From assembly GCA_024734555.1 (NCBI GenBank), contig JANPWX010000076.1, forward strand, positions 2,496,051 to 2,560,050: 64,000 nt of DNA, written 5' to 3'. The stretch comes from Trochalopteron elliotii (lineage: Eukaryota; Chordata; Aves; Passeriformes; Leiothrichidae). This document shows positions 40,090-52,418 of the stretch, piece by piece (position 1 is the stretch's first letter; each line of letters opens with the position of its first letter). The translations under genes and the position numbers were made by a program. The notes below the pieces were generated by a model. That model did not search any database, had not been told where the DNA came from, and saw only the letters and a program-made list of their open reading frames with translations.

Positions 40090-41623
40090 AAGATGTTGTT
40101 TTGTTTGGTGTAACCTGCCCCTTGTCCATGATGATTCAATGGAATGTCTAATTTTCCTGTTCCATTATGTCAACTGGGACAAATAGCTCTGAGAAAAAAT
40201 ATGCCTGGTGCTTACACTTCAAACCAATTTTCTTGTAAACATTTTCTGTAACAGTTCAGTATTTGTCAAATCCAGAAAAAGTACTTCTCGAGCATTTTTA
40301 TTCTCAATAAAAAAATAGGAAGTCTTTGAATTTGTGCATAAGTAGCTGACCCAGATATGAGTAAAACCTGAACAAGCCCTATTACCTTCTGCAATACATA
40401 CAATATCCCAAAGGCTGGAAAAACTGGGAAAATGTAAGGTGAGGATTTATGGCTGCAAAATATCTGTACACCTAGAATTGTCCTTGAGGGTTGTAGACTA
40501 CAAAGAACTACAAGCATCAGAAAAACAAGAACTACAAAGATTAAAATACTTAACAATGATTTTTATATTCCAATAGACTTTAAAAGGTGGGAAAAAAGCT
40601 ATTAAAAAGATTTTCGGAGGTTTTCTCAACATTGCTACACTTTTTGTTATTAGAATAAAAATATTTTACCAAATTAGGAGGTTTAATACCACATAAAAAT
40701 ACAGCTCTAAGACATAACAAACCATTTTGGTTAAGTTCTGAACATAATTTTTAAAAAATATTTTATATATTATGTTATTTTACTTAGTTATGTTTGGCCA
40801 TTTGGGGAATCATTTCTCCATTGTCAACTGTGGTTAGTTTCCTTTTTCAATATTGTCTGCATTACCAGGAATATAATCAATGTACAACAACTAAACAGAC
40901 TATATACCATGTACAGTTTTTACATTGAGCTCTATATGCAGCCACCTCAGTGTCTATTAAGAATTTACAGAAGTCTTCTAGTATTGACATCATAGTATAG
41001 ACAAATCCTGGCTTCATGGAGAAGAAACTGATTACTAGATTGTTTACGGAATCCTAATCCTCATGCTACTGAAATAAAAGAATTTTTAAACCATAAATGT
41101 ATGCATGAAATAAAGATTGGGGTTTAAGTCAAAATTAATATGGTTAATGTCAAATCTTCATGCTTTGTCTGAGGAGACATAAATTTTAGTTAAAGTACTA
41201 TTTTGTTGGTATTTTAAGTCACAAGGTGGCAGCAATGATATGATCGCCTCATCCAACTGCCTACTACCACTACTTCTACTCTTTAAAACACTTCTTGTGT
41301 TTATAGGGCAAATATGACAGAAAGAGAAACTATATTTTCTTTGAAAAAATACAGTTCCAAACTAGGTTACTTTCTAAATGTTTTTTAAATCATACTTTTT
41401 TTTTCCTCTTTTTTTTTAATTTTACGTTTACTGTTAATTATATCTGCTGGCTTCACAGCAGATATACATGAAAGTACAGTGAAGCACTGTATCCATGACA
41501 CAAGTTGTTTGCCCATTTGTATAATAACATCTCCTTCCAAAGCTGGGAAGCACAACAATGGCTGGATGCATAAGCCTGGCCTTCCTGGAACATGATCATA
41601 TAGTGAGGAGGTGCAACACTTAC

Positions 41624-41743
41624 CGATAGCTGTTGAAAAGGTCCATGCAGGTGCCATTGTTTCTACAAGGCTCTGAATTACATTCATTTGACTCCTTTTC
41701 ACAAAATTTTCCTTCCCATCCAGGCAAGCAATCACACTGGTAT
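41624..41743 (-). CDS. EYS: EYS-like internal exon A (EGF repeats), first of five in the window
   Basis: The exon reads 120 bp in phase 2/2. It finishes one EGF-like repeat ([15 protein letters not shown]) and starts the next ([16 protein letters not shown], then MDLFNSY plus a split Arg codon). The donor is TATCG|GTAAGTG. The acceptor lies in a tandem AGAG: starting at 41743 gives phase 2 and a Tyr-Gln-Cys-x-Cys repeat end, while starting at 41745 would add 2 bases and change the entry phase, so 41743 is preferred. The split codon CG|A joins exactly to the exon ending at 22262 and restores the six-cysteine pattern. In EYS, tandem EGF repeats form part of a secreted matrix protein around photoreceptors. 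The repeat carries a C-x-S-x-P-C O-glucose motif, a CxxxxTC O-fucose motif and an N-G-T sequon. The length is a multiple of three, so skipping would stay in frame. Another EGF-rich gene cannot be fully excluded. Confidence 0.85.
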
Positions 41744-42569
41744 CTCTGTAACACATTAAGTAAAATAAACAATCTGTTACTCTTTACATTTTAATACAAT
41801 TACAAAAGTATTATTACTAATTGTTGGAAGACATTAACAGACAGCAAAACAACTTTAGGAGTTTTTAAAACTTCAGTGCATAAATAAATTGCCACAGAAT
41901 GTTGGTGAAATGTGCAATGCACCAGCATGGTGGCATCTACTGGTGTTTAGAAACTGCAAATAACTTTGTTGTATTTTAGGGCTTTTGTTATTGATATTTG
42001 GAAACAGACAGAGACAGTTATGCTTCAAAGATATATGGACTATGATCTTCATATAAACAGCAGAGAGAAATTATTTAATTTTCTAATACACTTTAAAAAT
42101 ATAATAAATTAAGAGTCAGAACTCTGAAGGGAGTCCAGATTGAGCAGTTGACCCAGACCTTTCTGTAATGATACTCTCCTGACAAATTAAAAGCTTGAAA
42201 TATTTTATTGGAGCCAAGATAACAAAAAAGAAAGGAAGTTAACAATTTAAAGTCACACTCAGCATGATTGCCCTGGAGTGTGGAACAGCTCCACTGACAC
42301 CAATACTTCAAATGAAATTATTTACACGTACATTCTATATGTCTATTATATCTGGTCAAATCAACTTTTGCCCCAACAAACTTGTACATAGTATATTTGT
42401 GATTTTTATTTTCCCAACTGCATTCTGCTTGTTTTGTGCTCATGTTGGCGAACATTGTTGTAATGTTTGCTTGGGACACACCCATGATTGCTGCGACATG
42501 GATGTTCTAAATCCACTGAGATAAACTTTAAAAGTCAGAAAATAAAATTGAAGCGTATCTTTATGAGTT

Positions 42570-43475
42570 AAGATAGGGCATGGAACATGGACATATGAAA
42601 CCAAGTTGGGTGGGAATGTTGGTCTGCTGAAGGGTAGGGAGGGTTTTCAGAGGGATCTGGACGGGTTGAATTGATGGGCCAAGACCAGTTGTGTAAGTTT
42701 CAGCAAGGCCAAATGTTGGTTCCTGCTCTTGGGCCCAACAACCCCAGGCACTGCCATGGGCTGGGGTAAGAGTGGCTGGAAAGCTGCCCTGTGAAAAAGG
42801 ACCTGGGGGGGCTGCTTGACCACAGCTGAACATGATCCAGCAGTAAGCCCAGGTGGCCAAGAAGGCCAGTGGCATCCTGGCCTGTATCAGCAATAGCGTG
42901 GCCAGCAGAACCAGGATGGGGATTGTCCCCCTGTACTCGGCACTGTGAGGCCACAGCTCAAATCCTGTGTGCAGTTCTGGGCCTCTTACTACAGGAGGGG
43001 TACTGAGGTGCTAGACTGAATCCAGAGAAGGGCAGCAGAGCTGTTGAAGGGTCTGGAAAATGAGTCCTAGAGGGAGTGGATGAAGGAGCAAAGTGTTGTT
43101 TGGTCTGCAGGAAAGAAGGCTCAGGGGAGACCTTATGCATCTCTACTACTACCTGAAAGGAGGTTGTAGCAAGATGGGAGTTGGTCTCTTCTCCCAGGTA
43201 AGAAGTGGCAAAACAAGAAGAAATGGCCTGAAGTTGCACCAGTGGAGGTTTAGGTTGGATACTAGGAAAAATATATTAACTGAAAGAATAGTCAAGCTTC
43301 AGAACAGGGTGCTTTGGGGTGTGGCTGAGTTACCATCCTTGTAAGTGTTCAAAAAACATATGGATGTGGCACTTGGGGACATGGTTTGGTGGTGAACATG
43401 GTGGTGCTACACTGACAGCACCTTGGGCTTGATGATCTTAAAGTTTTTTCCAATATTAATAACTTTATGATAGGA
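42570..43475 (+). mobile_element. CR1 LINE fragment, longest copy in the window, to the 3' end
   Basis: The sequence runs from ORF2 3' coding (GGCCAAGAAGGCCAGTGGCA, GCACTGTGAGGCCACAGCTC) through the 3' UTR (GAAGTTGCACCAGTGGAGGT) to GGGCTTGATGATCTTAAAG. Overlapping open frames on both strands here derive from the element. Confidence 0.85.
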
Positions 43476-43627
43476 AACAAAAGTTTTGTAAAATTTTTAA
43501 AATGTAATACAGGGAAATGAATTGGAAAGAAAATAATTTGCTGTGAATTGTACCAAAGAAAGAAGAAAATACATTTGAGACAAATTACGTTACTAGTCCA
43601 CGTTGGTGTTTCCTATTACATATTGAC

Positions 43628-43760
43628 CCCAAGATCAGCTCAGTTGTTTACAGCATGATGTTAATAACACCAAGGTTCAATTCCCATATGGGCTAGTTGC
43701 TTTGGAGTTGGTCTTGATGATCCTTGTATGTCCCTTTCTACTCAGAATATTCTATGATCT
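43628..43760 (+). mobile_element. tRNA-Ile-derived SINE with CR1-like tail (TguSINE1-like)
   Basis: The head GATCAGCTCAGTTG, CATGATGTTAATAACACCAA, then GGTTCAATTCCC matches tRNA-Ile(AAT): an A-box-like CAGCTCAGTTG, the AAT anticodon region and a B box GGTTCAATTCC, with a few bases lost before the B box. It is followed by a CR1 3' tail (GGTCTTGATGATCCTTGTAT, TATTCTATGATCTG). This head-and-tail structure is that of the zebra finch SINE TguSINE1. It is not a functional tRNA gene. Confidence 0.78.
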
Positions 43761-44257
43761 GTAATAATAGCCACACCCAAATATCTCAGTTCTCTGCATA
43801 TTTATCAGATCGAAAGGGAAAAAATAGGCACTACTAATCCATACCCATGAAAAACAATCAGACACCTCTTAAAAACTGTTCTATTGTCAGGTTAGGTTTT
43901 CATTTATTCTAGGAATCTGAGATAACAACTTGTTTCTAAAAATCTCTTCAATAAATGGATTACAAAATGAGAAGTGAAAGGAGGCTTGCAAACAGTTTTG
44001 TTTAGAAAGCAGCAGTATTTTTCTAGCCTCACTAAAATTATCTGTCAATCAAATACTGAAATTCTGCTCTTTGTAGATTTTTCATTACATGAGGATTGTC
44101 TCATCAAGCACAAAATATTGCTCACATTTATGTATATCATGCATATGTGCAGAAAAAACCTAAAAGTTCTTACACATTATTTCATCTCTATGTAGCTTTT
44201 ACAGCAATTGAAAGTGCAATGTTGCATTAAACTACATGTAAGCACATAGAGAGGGTT

Positions 44258-44600
44258 TTGATAGATACAAATGGTTACAGAGAAGGACCTGGGAGGCCTG
44301 GTGAATACCAAGTTGGAAAAGAGTCAGCAATATGCCCTTGTGGCCAAGAAGGCCAAGAGCATCCCGGGGTGCATCAGGAGGAATGCTGCCAGCAGGTAGA
44401 GGAAGGTGATCTTTCCCCTCTACTCAGCTCTGGGGAGGCCACACCTTAAGTGCTGTCCCAAGAGAGATATGGAGCTATTGGAAAGAGTCCAGCCAGTAAC
44501 ATGATTAAGAGATTGACATATCTCTTAGATGAGGAAAGGCTGGGAGAGCTGGAATTGTCAGTCAGGGGATAGCATACACCAATGACATAAAATGACAAGA
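44258..44600 (+). mobile_element. CR1 ORF2 3' fragment, diverged
   Basis: Blocks GAAGGACCTGGGAGGCCTGG, GGCCAAGAAGGCCAAGAGCA and CCCCTCTACTCAGCTCTGG are in CR1 order. The 3' tail is missing. Confidence 0.75.
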
Positions 44601-47403
44601 AGCTGCATAGTAGAAAGCATGCAGTGGATCAAGCAAGAGACTGAAGGAATAGAATTTGATACCTATTTATATGTAGTTCCCCTTTATTTACTGTAACTAT
44701 GTGTTTCTATCCATTGGAGACAGGTTAAAATAAGTGGTACCTTTGAGTTCTTGCAAATTGTCTTTTTGTCCTCTAAAGAACACAACAAATGCAGGACTAA
44801 CACTATAGTTATTCCTTCTACATAGCTCTCCCTTGTACAATATGCTTAAGAAGAGTGTTATGTACAGTATGCTTAAGAATTGATTTTACCAGCCAGGGTA
44901 AAAATTTCTGATCCCTTGCACATGTACCCACAACCACGTATACACATGAGCATGACTTTGTCCAATTAACTCTGGGTGTTGTAAGTGCCATTTGCATATT
45001 TTCCCTTCTCCAACACTGTAAATGAAGAATTAATCATTCCTTAAGCCCTAGTCAATGTTATTTCACTAGGAAATGGCAGCTGAACATCTGGTAAACAGAA
45101 ACTGCAATGAAAAAATGTTCAACAGACAAAACAAAGATCTGAGTTATGAACAAGGGAAATCTTCAAGCCTGTCCTGTGTATATATAGGTTGAGCAGAATT
45201 TTTATCATATAGATATATACTCCGGATATGTTTTCTATGTCTAGAGGAAAAAATGGAATCAATTTACTTTTTAAAGATACCCATGGAGTTTGAGCATTTT
45301 TGGGGGGCCTTTAAAGTTTTTAACTCACAGAAAGAACAAAAAATACCTCACCTGGAAACAGAAACCCACAAAAGGAAACTTAGAAACATCTCTTTATTCT
45401 GTGTGTTCCATGTTCTTCTGCCAGACCGTTTCTTGGGGTGCAACCTTTTTCCCATTAAGGCCAAACAAGATGAACCTATTGTATCACTGCCACATAATAG
45501 GAGATGTACTCCAGCCTCCATAGAAAACTCATAACAAAACTCTTGTCTGTAGGAATCAGGGCTTTTTCTCCTACAGAAAACCTTCGTGCACCTTCATTTT
45601 GTTAGTGCTAACAGCAGTTCATTTAACCTTGTGAAATAAATGTGAACATAAAAATGTAAGCATCTGTGAAATCATATTTGCAACTGCTCTAAACCATATT
45701 GAGATCCTAACATTATTTATGGAGCCTTTTTTGTTAATTTAAGGGTCTTTTCTGAGTTGCTACTTTAGGGCTTTACTTTTAAGTCATTATTGATTTAACC
45801 ATTTGCATAATCATACATATTAACTTGGAAAAATAGATTCCCATTTGTCATTATGGCATTGTTTTCATTGTGCAAGTCTGTTTGCATTTATATCCTAAAT
45901 AAGCAAGCTTGTTTAAAACCAAAACAAAATAAAGCAGAACAAAACAAAACCAAGATATCTGTTCATCTTCATTTGGTTTAACATATACTTTCATTTTTAC
46001 TATGGAAGTCTGAGCGAAAACAAGACCTATGTAATGAAGTCCCAGCAAATACACTACTTTTCTGCCTTCTGATAATAAATTATTTACTTGTTCTTCACAG
46101 GTTGTAGGAAGAGTGAATGTATTAACCATGCTGCTCCACAAATTAAGGAAATTTGACTTTGGACACAAAGAAAGCTCTGTTGTTGCTACTCTAGAAGACA
46201 TACATGGCTTGCTCTAATATTGGTTAATAACTCTGTAATAATCAGATTGCTTAACTCACAGCAAAGAAACACCTCTGGGGCTGAGTGTCATGAGGTTTGC
46301 TATATGGTTATTAATATTGATGTTAATTGGAAGAATGATTATAAGATGTGACATAAAAGGATAAGGTGAAAAAAGTGTGAAACATGGATTCAGAAGTGAT
46401 AAAAAATTACAATTAAAAATCTAATTTCTTAACAGTACTACAAGTGATTAGTTCTGATAAATCTATTAGTTAAAAATCACCAAAATTAGTTATTGAATCT
46501 TTTTATTTAGAATCATTAACTGATGTATTCTTATTTATTACTTTATTAAAAAATAAGGTTTTTTTCTATTTTACTCTTGCTATGTAAGTTACAAAACCTA
46601 TGTGGTATTTTGTGTTAAGCTCTTAAAGATGTGAAATACTAGGGTAAATAACATTAAGTACTAGCTATTTACAGAAGTTGGGGCAGCATTAGGAAATGAC
46701 AGGTATTTTTAAAGACTTCTAAACTTTCTGGTTTTTTTATATATCTTTTCCTATAGAGTTATATCTTAAAAATGCTGACCAGTATATTTATTTGTTCTTC
46801 CAAACCACTTACAATCTTTTGTACCCTAAGTTATTATAAATTATATATCATCTGATACAAAGGATAAACCAGATTTTTCTTTAATTCAAATTTTAAGCAA
46901 GGCTTACAGGAGAAACAAAGAACATTTTTAATTTCCTTCTCTCTCTAGCATTTTAAATAATTAATAAGTTAAATTAACAAGCATATTTAAAACAGCTGAT
47001 ACAAGTAAAGTTTGGTAAGTTGTAGTGGTTTTTCCCTTACATTGTAATAATTCTGTGTATATTAAAAGTATATGCAAAAAAGTAAGATTTTCATCATATT
47101 TGAATAACACACCAGTAGTAAAGAGAAGCTTACATTTTCATTCAGTGCAAGTTTCAGCTTGAAATATGTCTGATATCTAGACATGCTGTGTATGCATACT
47201 GTAAATGAACTGTACTATAATTTGTAACCACAAAGAAAATTATCCTAAATGGGAACACTTGTTATTTGCACTACAGGTCTCTATACACAGCCATTTCAGA
47301 GAATGGTGCTTTGCTAAAAAATGATAATTATTGCTGCATTTGATATTGATAATTTTAAAATGACACTTTTTGCAAAAGTATATTTTGGTGAAAGTTTCGT
47401 TCT

Positions 47404-47451
47404 CTTAAAACTGAATCACAGTTTTAATCACAGCTTAAAACTGAATCACAG
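47404..47451. repeat. Local 18-bp direct repeat (period 30 bp)
   Basis: CTTAAAACTGAATCACAG occurs at 47404-47421 and 47434-47451. Confidence 0.85.
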
Positions 47452-47600
47452 CTAATGCTAGTAACAGGCTTCTCTTAAAATTATTTTAGATTTCATGTCA
47501 CATTTAATATGCAAATAAATTCTGGCCTATGCCTTTACAATTAATCAATTATTTCCATCACTGCCCAGATATGACAGTTCTCACAGTCCAACATAAATCT

Positions 47601-48009
47601 TGTTAGGGTTAGTTTTCTGAGCACAGATTCATCTGTTACATGCTGAGGCATGCAAATATGCAACATGGTTTTTACTAGTATTGACACAGATATTCCATTT
47701 GAGCATGGACAATTGTAGCCCTGGTTCATGCCTGAGATGTTTTGGTTTTCTGAAATTCTTTTCCCAGGGAATTTTCTGTAAACAAGAGACATGTTTTTGT
47801 ATCTGTACTGTGTTTACATTCTTTCCCTAGGAGGGACTTGTTCTTGATGTCCCTTTGGTCTGACCAATGTGATTGAAGAAATTTGTCTTTGTTTCACCAA
47901 TCAAATTGGTCTGTGTAGAATAGTATAAAAAAGGAGACACATGCCAAAAATAAAAGAGCAATTTTCAGCCTTCAGAGATCAGAGTCTTGTGTTGTTGTGG
48001 TGTACAACA
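47601..48009 (+). mobile_element. Solo LTR, diverged
   Basis: TGTTAGGGTTAG begins and GTGTACAACA ends it, giving TGTT...AACA ends. CACCAATCAAAT occurs upstream of TATAAAA at 47924-47930, and AATAAA lies at 47949-47954. No target duplication is evident. An 83-codon minus-strand frame across it is not a gene. Confidence 0.55.
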
Positions 48010-51000
48010 GTGTCAGACAATGTTTAACATTATGTACGTATTAGGTTTGCAGAAAAAAAGGAAAAATACTCGATAAGAAATCCAAACCTCTGTGAATTTA
48101 TACTTTTTAGTAAATTCAAAATGTTATTTTATGAGATGCTACAAGAAATATGAACATTAGAAGATGATAAGGGGTATTTAAGAACAATCATATAAACAAA
48201 TGTTACAGTCAAAGTATTTTAAAAGTTCTTGATGTGAATAAGGAAAGATCTTTCTTAGGAAAGATAAAGGCTTTAAGGGGAGAAAAAAAAAAAGATTTGC
48301 TACTCGCCCAATCCAACAATAATTTTATGACAACAAACCAAAGTCAGTTTGAGACCACTTACATAATTAATAATTGGTGATAAGTGTTTTTTTGTCTCTA
48401 CTTTCTGACCTCTGCCATTTATTCTGTTTATACCTTCTTTTGTTCCTCTCCTAGAGCGCTTACTATGAAATATGCCAATCAAGTAATCTTCAACATGACA
48501 GGTACTGAACAGTACAGGAAAACTAATGAAAAACAGCAGCCTTAACCCGTTTGTGCAAAATAAACCAAATAACTAATCCAGCTAGTGACAGACATTTGAG
48601 TATCAGCCTTTGATCGGTGTATCTGGTTTGACATTTAGCTCAATTGTTCAATGACTAGTGAAAGGTCATGAACATATTCCTGTTAAAACAAAGTACTGAC
48701 AGGAACTTTATCCTCCTAAAAGCTTGTCCAAAGCTTTCAGTTTGCCCCTGGATCTCAGGTAATAGGAGAGCTGTGGGAATTAACTGTGATATTTCAAATC
48801 ATCTGTCTAGGTACTGACAGACAGAAATAACATCTTGCTTTTGAATTACAAACCTGGTGTTGCAGCTGGTAACTTACTAAATAAAGTAAGAAAATGCAGA
48901 AGAACAACTACTGGTTTCCATAAAACAAAGCTATCTCCTGCCTTAACATAACAACTCATTTAAATTTAGATCTTAAGCATACAACCATTATCACATTAGT
49001 ACACTTCAATCACCACAAAAGTGTCATTTTTGCCAACCTCTGGCTCAAAAGTAGGGGAAAGTTAAAAACACAGGCTGTTCCAAAAATACTTCAAACTAAA
49101 TATCCTTAGAAGCGCCCAGACATTCAAAATATTATTTGATGTCAAGTCTCCACTTTTGAACTTTCACTCATCCCTACATTAAATTTATAGAATATTTAAT
49201 TATAATAAAGCACATTACAGGAAAGTCATTTGGAAGAATGAGAACATGGATCTCCACTCACCTGAATTTGCAGCTCTTGTGTCTTGGCTGTGCTTGCCTT
49301 CAGACATATGCCATCATTCTTTACTTTTTTAATTAGAACAATATGCACAGAAGTGTAAAATATAGCAGAAACTTCCTCATGTATTTACCTCATACATCTA
49401 GACAGTTGCTAATGCGCAGGTAATGTGCATGTCTTTGTGAGAATGTCTTTGTGAGCATCTTTTCTGTCAAGAGTTTTGTCATTCTGAGCCCAGTGACACA
49501 GCTCCTGGAAGGACTGTGGGTGCCTGGAACCAGACAGGTTGAGCTTCCCAAAACAGGAATTCCAGTGTCCCCAGATTCTGAGGAACTAAACACAGCCCAG
49601 TTTTCTAGAATTTACTCCATGACCAAAGAAAAAAAAAATGCAGTGTTTCAAACATTTGTGTTTGATACATGACCACTGTATTGGAAACTAAATCTCAGCT
49701 CTCTTTTCACCTCTTCTTCACTCACAGCTTTCCATTACCAAAACTAAGAGTATGCAACTGCTTGATAATGCATAACTAAAGTTGGTTCATACAGTAAAAA
49801 CTTGGATCAGTCTATCAGGGTCACCTAGTGATAGCTGCATCCACAAATGAAAAATTCATAGCAGCTTCTGATTGCAAGAGAATTTCTGTAATACTTATGG
49901 TCTCAGAATAGCTTGTTCGAGAATCAATGCTTTCTGGGAAAGGCACAAACTGTGTCCAATAGTCTAATTCACTTGTTGCATAACACAATTTAGAAAGTCA
50001 AGTACAAGCGCTCCTTTGAAATCCAAGTTATTGAATCAAAAAATCAATGAGAGCTTACTTTTGAGTTTTTTTCTTAAAACTCTATGTTACTTTAAAAATT
50101 AATGACGAGGTTGTTGGACAAGAAATAAAATAGATACATTCTAATTTGCCAAGGGTTGCCACCATTTTATAGATGCAGTTTCCTAGAAGGAAGAGAGAGA
50201 GAGAAGGGAACTGTAAAAATGGAGACAGACCAGATAAACTGAGGGATAAGAGCATTACCAGCCCTCCCCATTTTTATAAAATTATTCCAGTGTTTTTCCT
50301 CTCTGCTTTAGAATGTCTTTGTCATACTTTGTCTCGAGAATCAGAACATGATTTAAAGACCATGACCTCCAGATTTTAGTAATGTGCTTCTCCTTTTCCT
50401 GAAAAATACAGATAATTATAGATTTTTCAGCATACTAGAGGACTGTTAAGAAAGGAATTTCCATTACAAAACATTTGTACAGATAAGAGAAAGATACTAT
50501 TCTTTCAACAAAATCCTTACTTAATACTTCACATTCAAATGTTAAGAGCTGCCTTCCCCTCTTTCTCTATTTTCCTAATACATAGTTAAAATTAATTTTA
50601 GTATTATTTAGGGTGAGGCAATAAAATATAAATAATTTCTGCTCTAAGTTGACTATACTGTGAGCTGAGGGAAGTAAATCTTTAAGGAATTATGACTTTG
50701 GATTTTATGGTTCTATCTGTGTTTGGTATGGTAGAGGTTAAACATTCTTTGCCTGTTAGCTCATATTTCATATGAGAGAAAAAAAGGCTTTTGTCTCTGA
50801 TAGCAGGAAATTTAAAGACTTTCATTCTAATCTTATAAGGCTGTAAAAATATTTAATCTTAGCTATAACTTTTTCTGTCTCATTTCCACTCCCTGGGAGA
50901 GCTTGATCTTATTAAGGGCAATCTTTTGCAATTTGCATTTTGCTGGCCTTCCTGGAGTTTGCCTCTTATTACTTTAATGAAGTTCTATTTCTGGATATTG

Positions 51001-51212
51001 AAGGTGCCTGCCTATAGGACTTCAGGAGGCTCACACCTTTTAATGGTATTCCAAACACTGGACCCAATTGGCAGCATATTGATGGGATCAGTAACTCATC
51101 AATAAGCCACACAAAAAGATTATTTGTGACTGAAATTTCTATACAAATGTGATGTGTTATTTTTATTTTCCTATTGGTGTGATAGCAATTGTGTCATTAT
51201 TAGGCCACTGAC

Positions 51213-51290
51213 CCTCTCTTTCTCTCTTTTCTCTCTTCTCTCTGCTCTCTTCTCTTCCTCTTCTCCCTCCTCTGCACCACTAAAGATGTA
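51213..51290. repeat. CT-rich pyrimidine tract
   Basis: Nearly pure C/T sequence of CTCTCTTTCTCTC type. It may be an expanded microsatellite or part of an old LTR. Confidence 0.75.
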
Positions 51291-51974
51291 GCCTGTCCTA
51301 CTCATGGAATTCTACCCGGGTCCTGGCAGGAATTGGTGAAGGATCGAATTTGTTCAGCCATTGCAGCTAATGGGATGATTCTGAAGGATATAAGGCAACA
51401 GGAAAAAAACAAAACAAACTAAAAACAAACCCCAAATTGGAAGTGCAAGCCTGATAGGAATATGAGAAGAGAGTGGTGGATCCTGGGGGGATGAACTGAA
51501 TCAGAGAGATTTAAATAGGAGAAAGCATTAGAAAAATAGAATAGGCAAGACAGATAGGGTATTGAGGATTCAGAGAAACAAGAGCGAGAGGACATAACCT
51601 GTGACTAAACAATCTTTACTAACATTTGTAGATCTTTATTAAATCTGATTTTGATCATCTTTTGTTAATGGGTTAAATTAAGAATTGAGGAATGCTGTGG
51701 AGAAATGTGTTTCATGCAGGCTGAAAGAAATAGACCGCAAGAGCACAGTGAGAACTGGATGTAGATTGCCACACGGTATTTTCTAAAAGCCATGTCAGGC
51801 AGATAGATATATGACCATGGTTTCTCAAGACTTAAGTGCAAGATCGCTACTCTTCCTTTTTCAGCTACAACGTCATCTCTTTTTTTTTGTCCTGAAGTAT
51901 AGCAATTCTATGTGAAATAGTTTTAAAATGCTATTACCTGGAAAATCAAAACACATACATATATTAAACTATTA

Positions 51975-52418
51975 GAGATTGTCCAAAGGAGGGTAACAAA
52001 GATGGTGAAGGGTCTTGAGAGGAAGCTGTATAAGGAGTGTCTGAGGTCACTTGGCCTGTTCAGCCTGGAGGAGACTGAGGGGAGACCTCACTGCAGTTAC
52101 AAATTCTTCATGAGGGGAACAGGAGGGGGAGACACTGATCTCTTCTCTTTGGTGACCAGTAACAGGACCTGAGGGAATGGCCTAAAATTGTGTCAGGGAA
52201 GGTTTGGGTTGGATATCAGGAAAAAGGTGGTTTGGCACTGGAACAGGCTCACCAGGGTGGTCACAGCACCAAGTCTGACAGGGTTCAAGAAGTGTTTGGA
52301 CAATGCTCTTGGGCACATGGTATGACTCTTGGGACTGTGCTCTGCAATGCCAGGAGCTGGACTCGATGGTCCTTGTAGGTCCCTTTCAACTCAACATATT
52401 CTGCGATTCTGTGATGTA
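51975..52418 (+). mobile_element. CR1 LINE 3' end
   Basis: It runs from GGGTAACAAAGATGGTGAAG through CTGTTCAGCCTGGAGGAGAC and ends with the typical GATGGTCCTTGTAGGTCCCT, CAACATATTCTGCGATTCTG and TGATG. Confidence 0.9.

Larger units (their letters stand above)
22522..41623 (-). other. Intron between exons A and B
   Basis: A 19.1-kb intron. It holds an (A)nC low-complexity tract at 22623-22657, CR1 pieces at 25585-25920, 26075-26155 and 27160-27905, a CR1 ORF1/ORF2 remnant at 34070-35480 and an LTR at about 39733-40089. The stretches 22700-25580, 27950-34060, 35500-39700 and 40100-41600 are AT-rich with no recognised gene or element. Confidence 0.75.

Noticed and set aside
41385..41756. A 123-codon minus-strand frame overlapping exon A
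   Set aside because: It is in a different frame from the EGF-coding one and reads through the splice donor into the intron. The exon frame with the cysteine pattern is the real one.
42561..43344. Several overlapping open frames on both strands
   Set aside because: All lie in a CR1 copy and do not match its coding frame over any length.
43628..43700. A possible tRNA-Ile gene
   Set aside because: The head lacks a full cloverleaf (bases lost before the B box, mismatched acceptor) and runs into a CR1 tail, so it is a SINE.
45851..46201. A 116-codon minus-strand open frame
   Set aside because: No motif, weak composition and no splice context. Treated as intronic chance.
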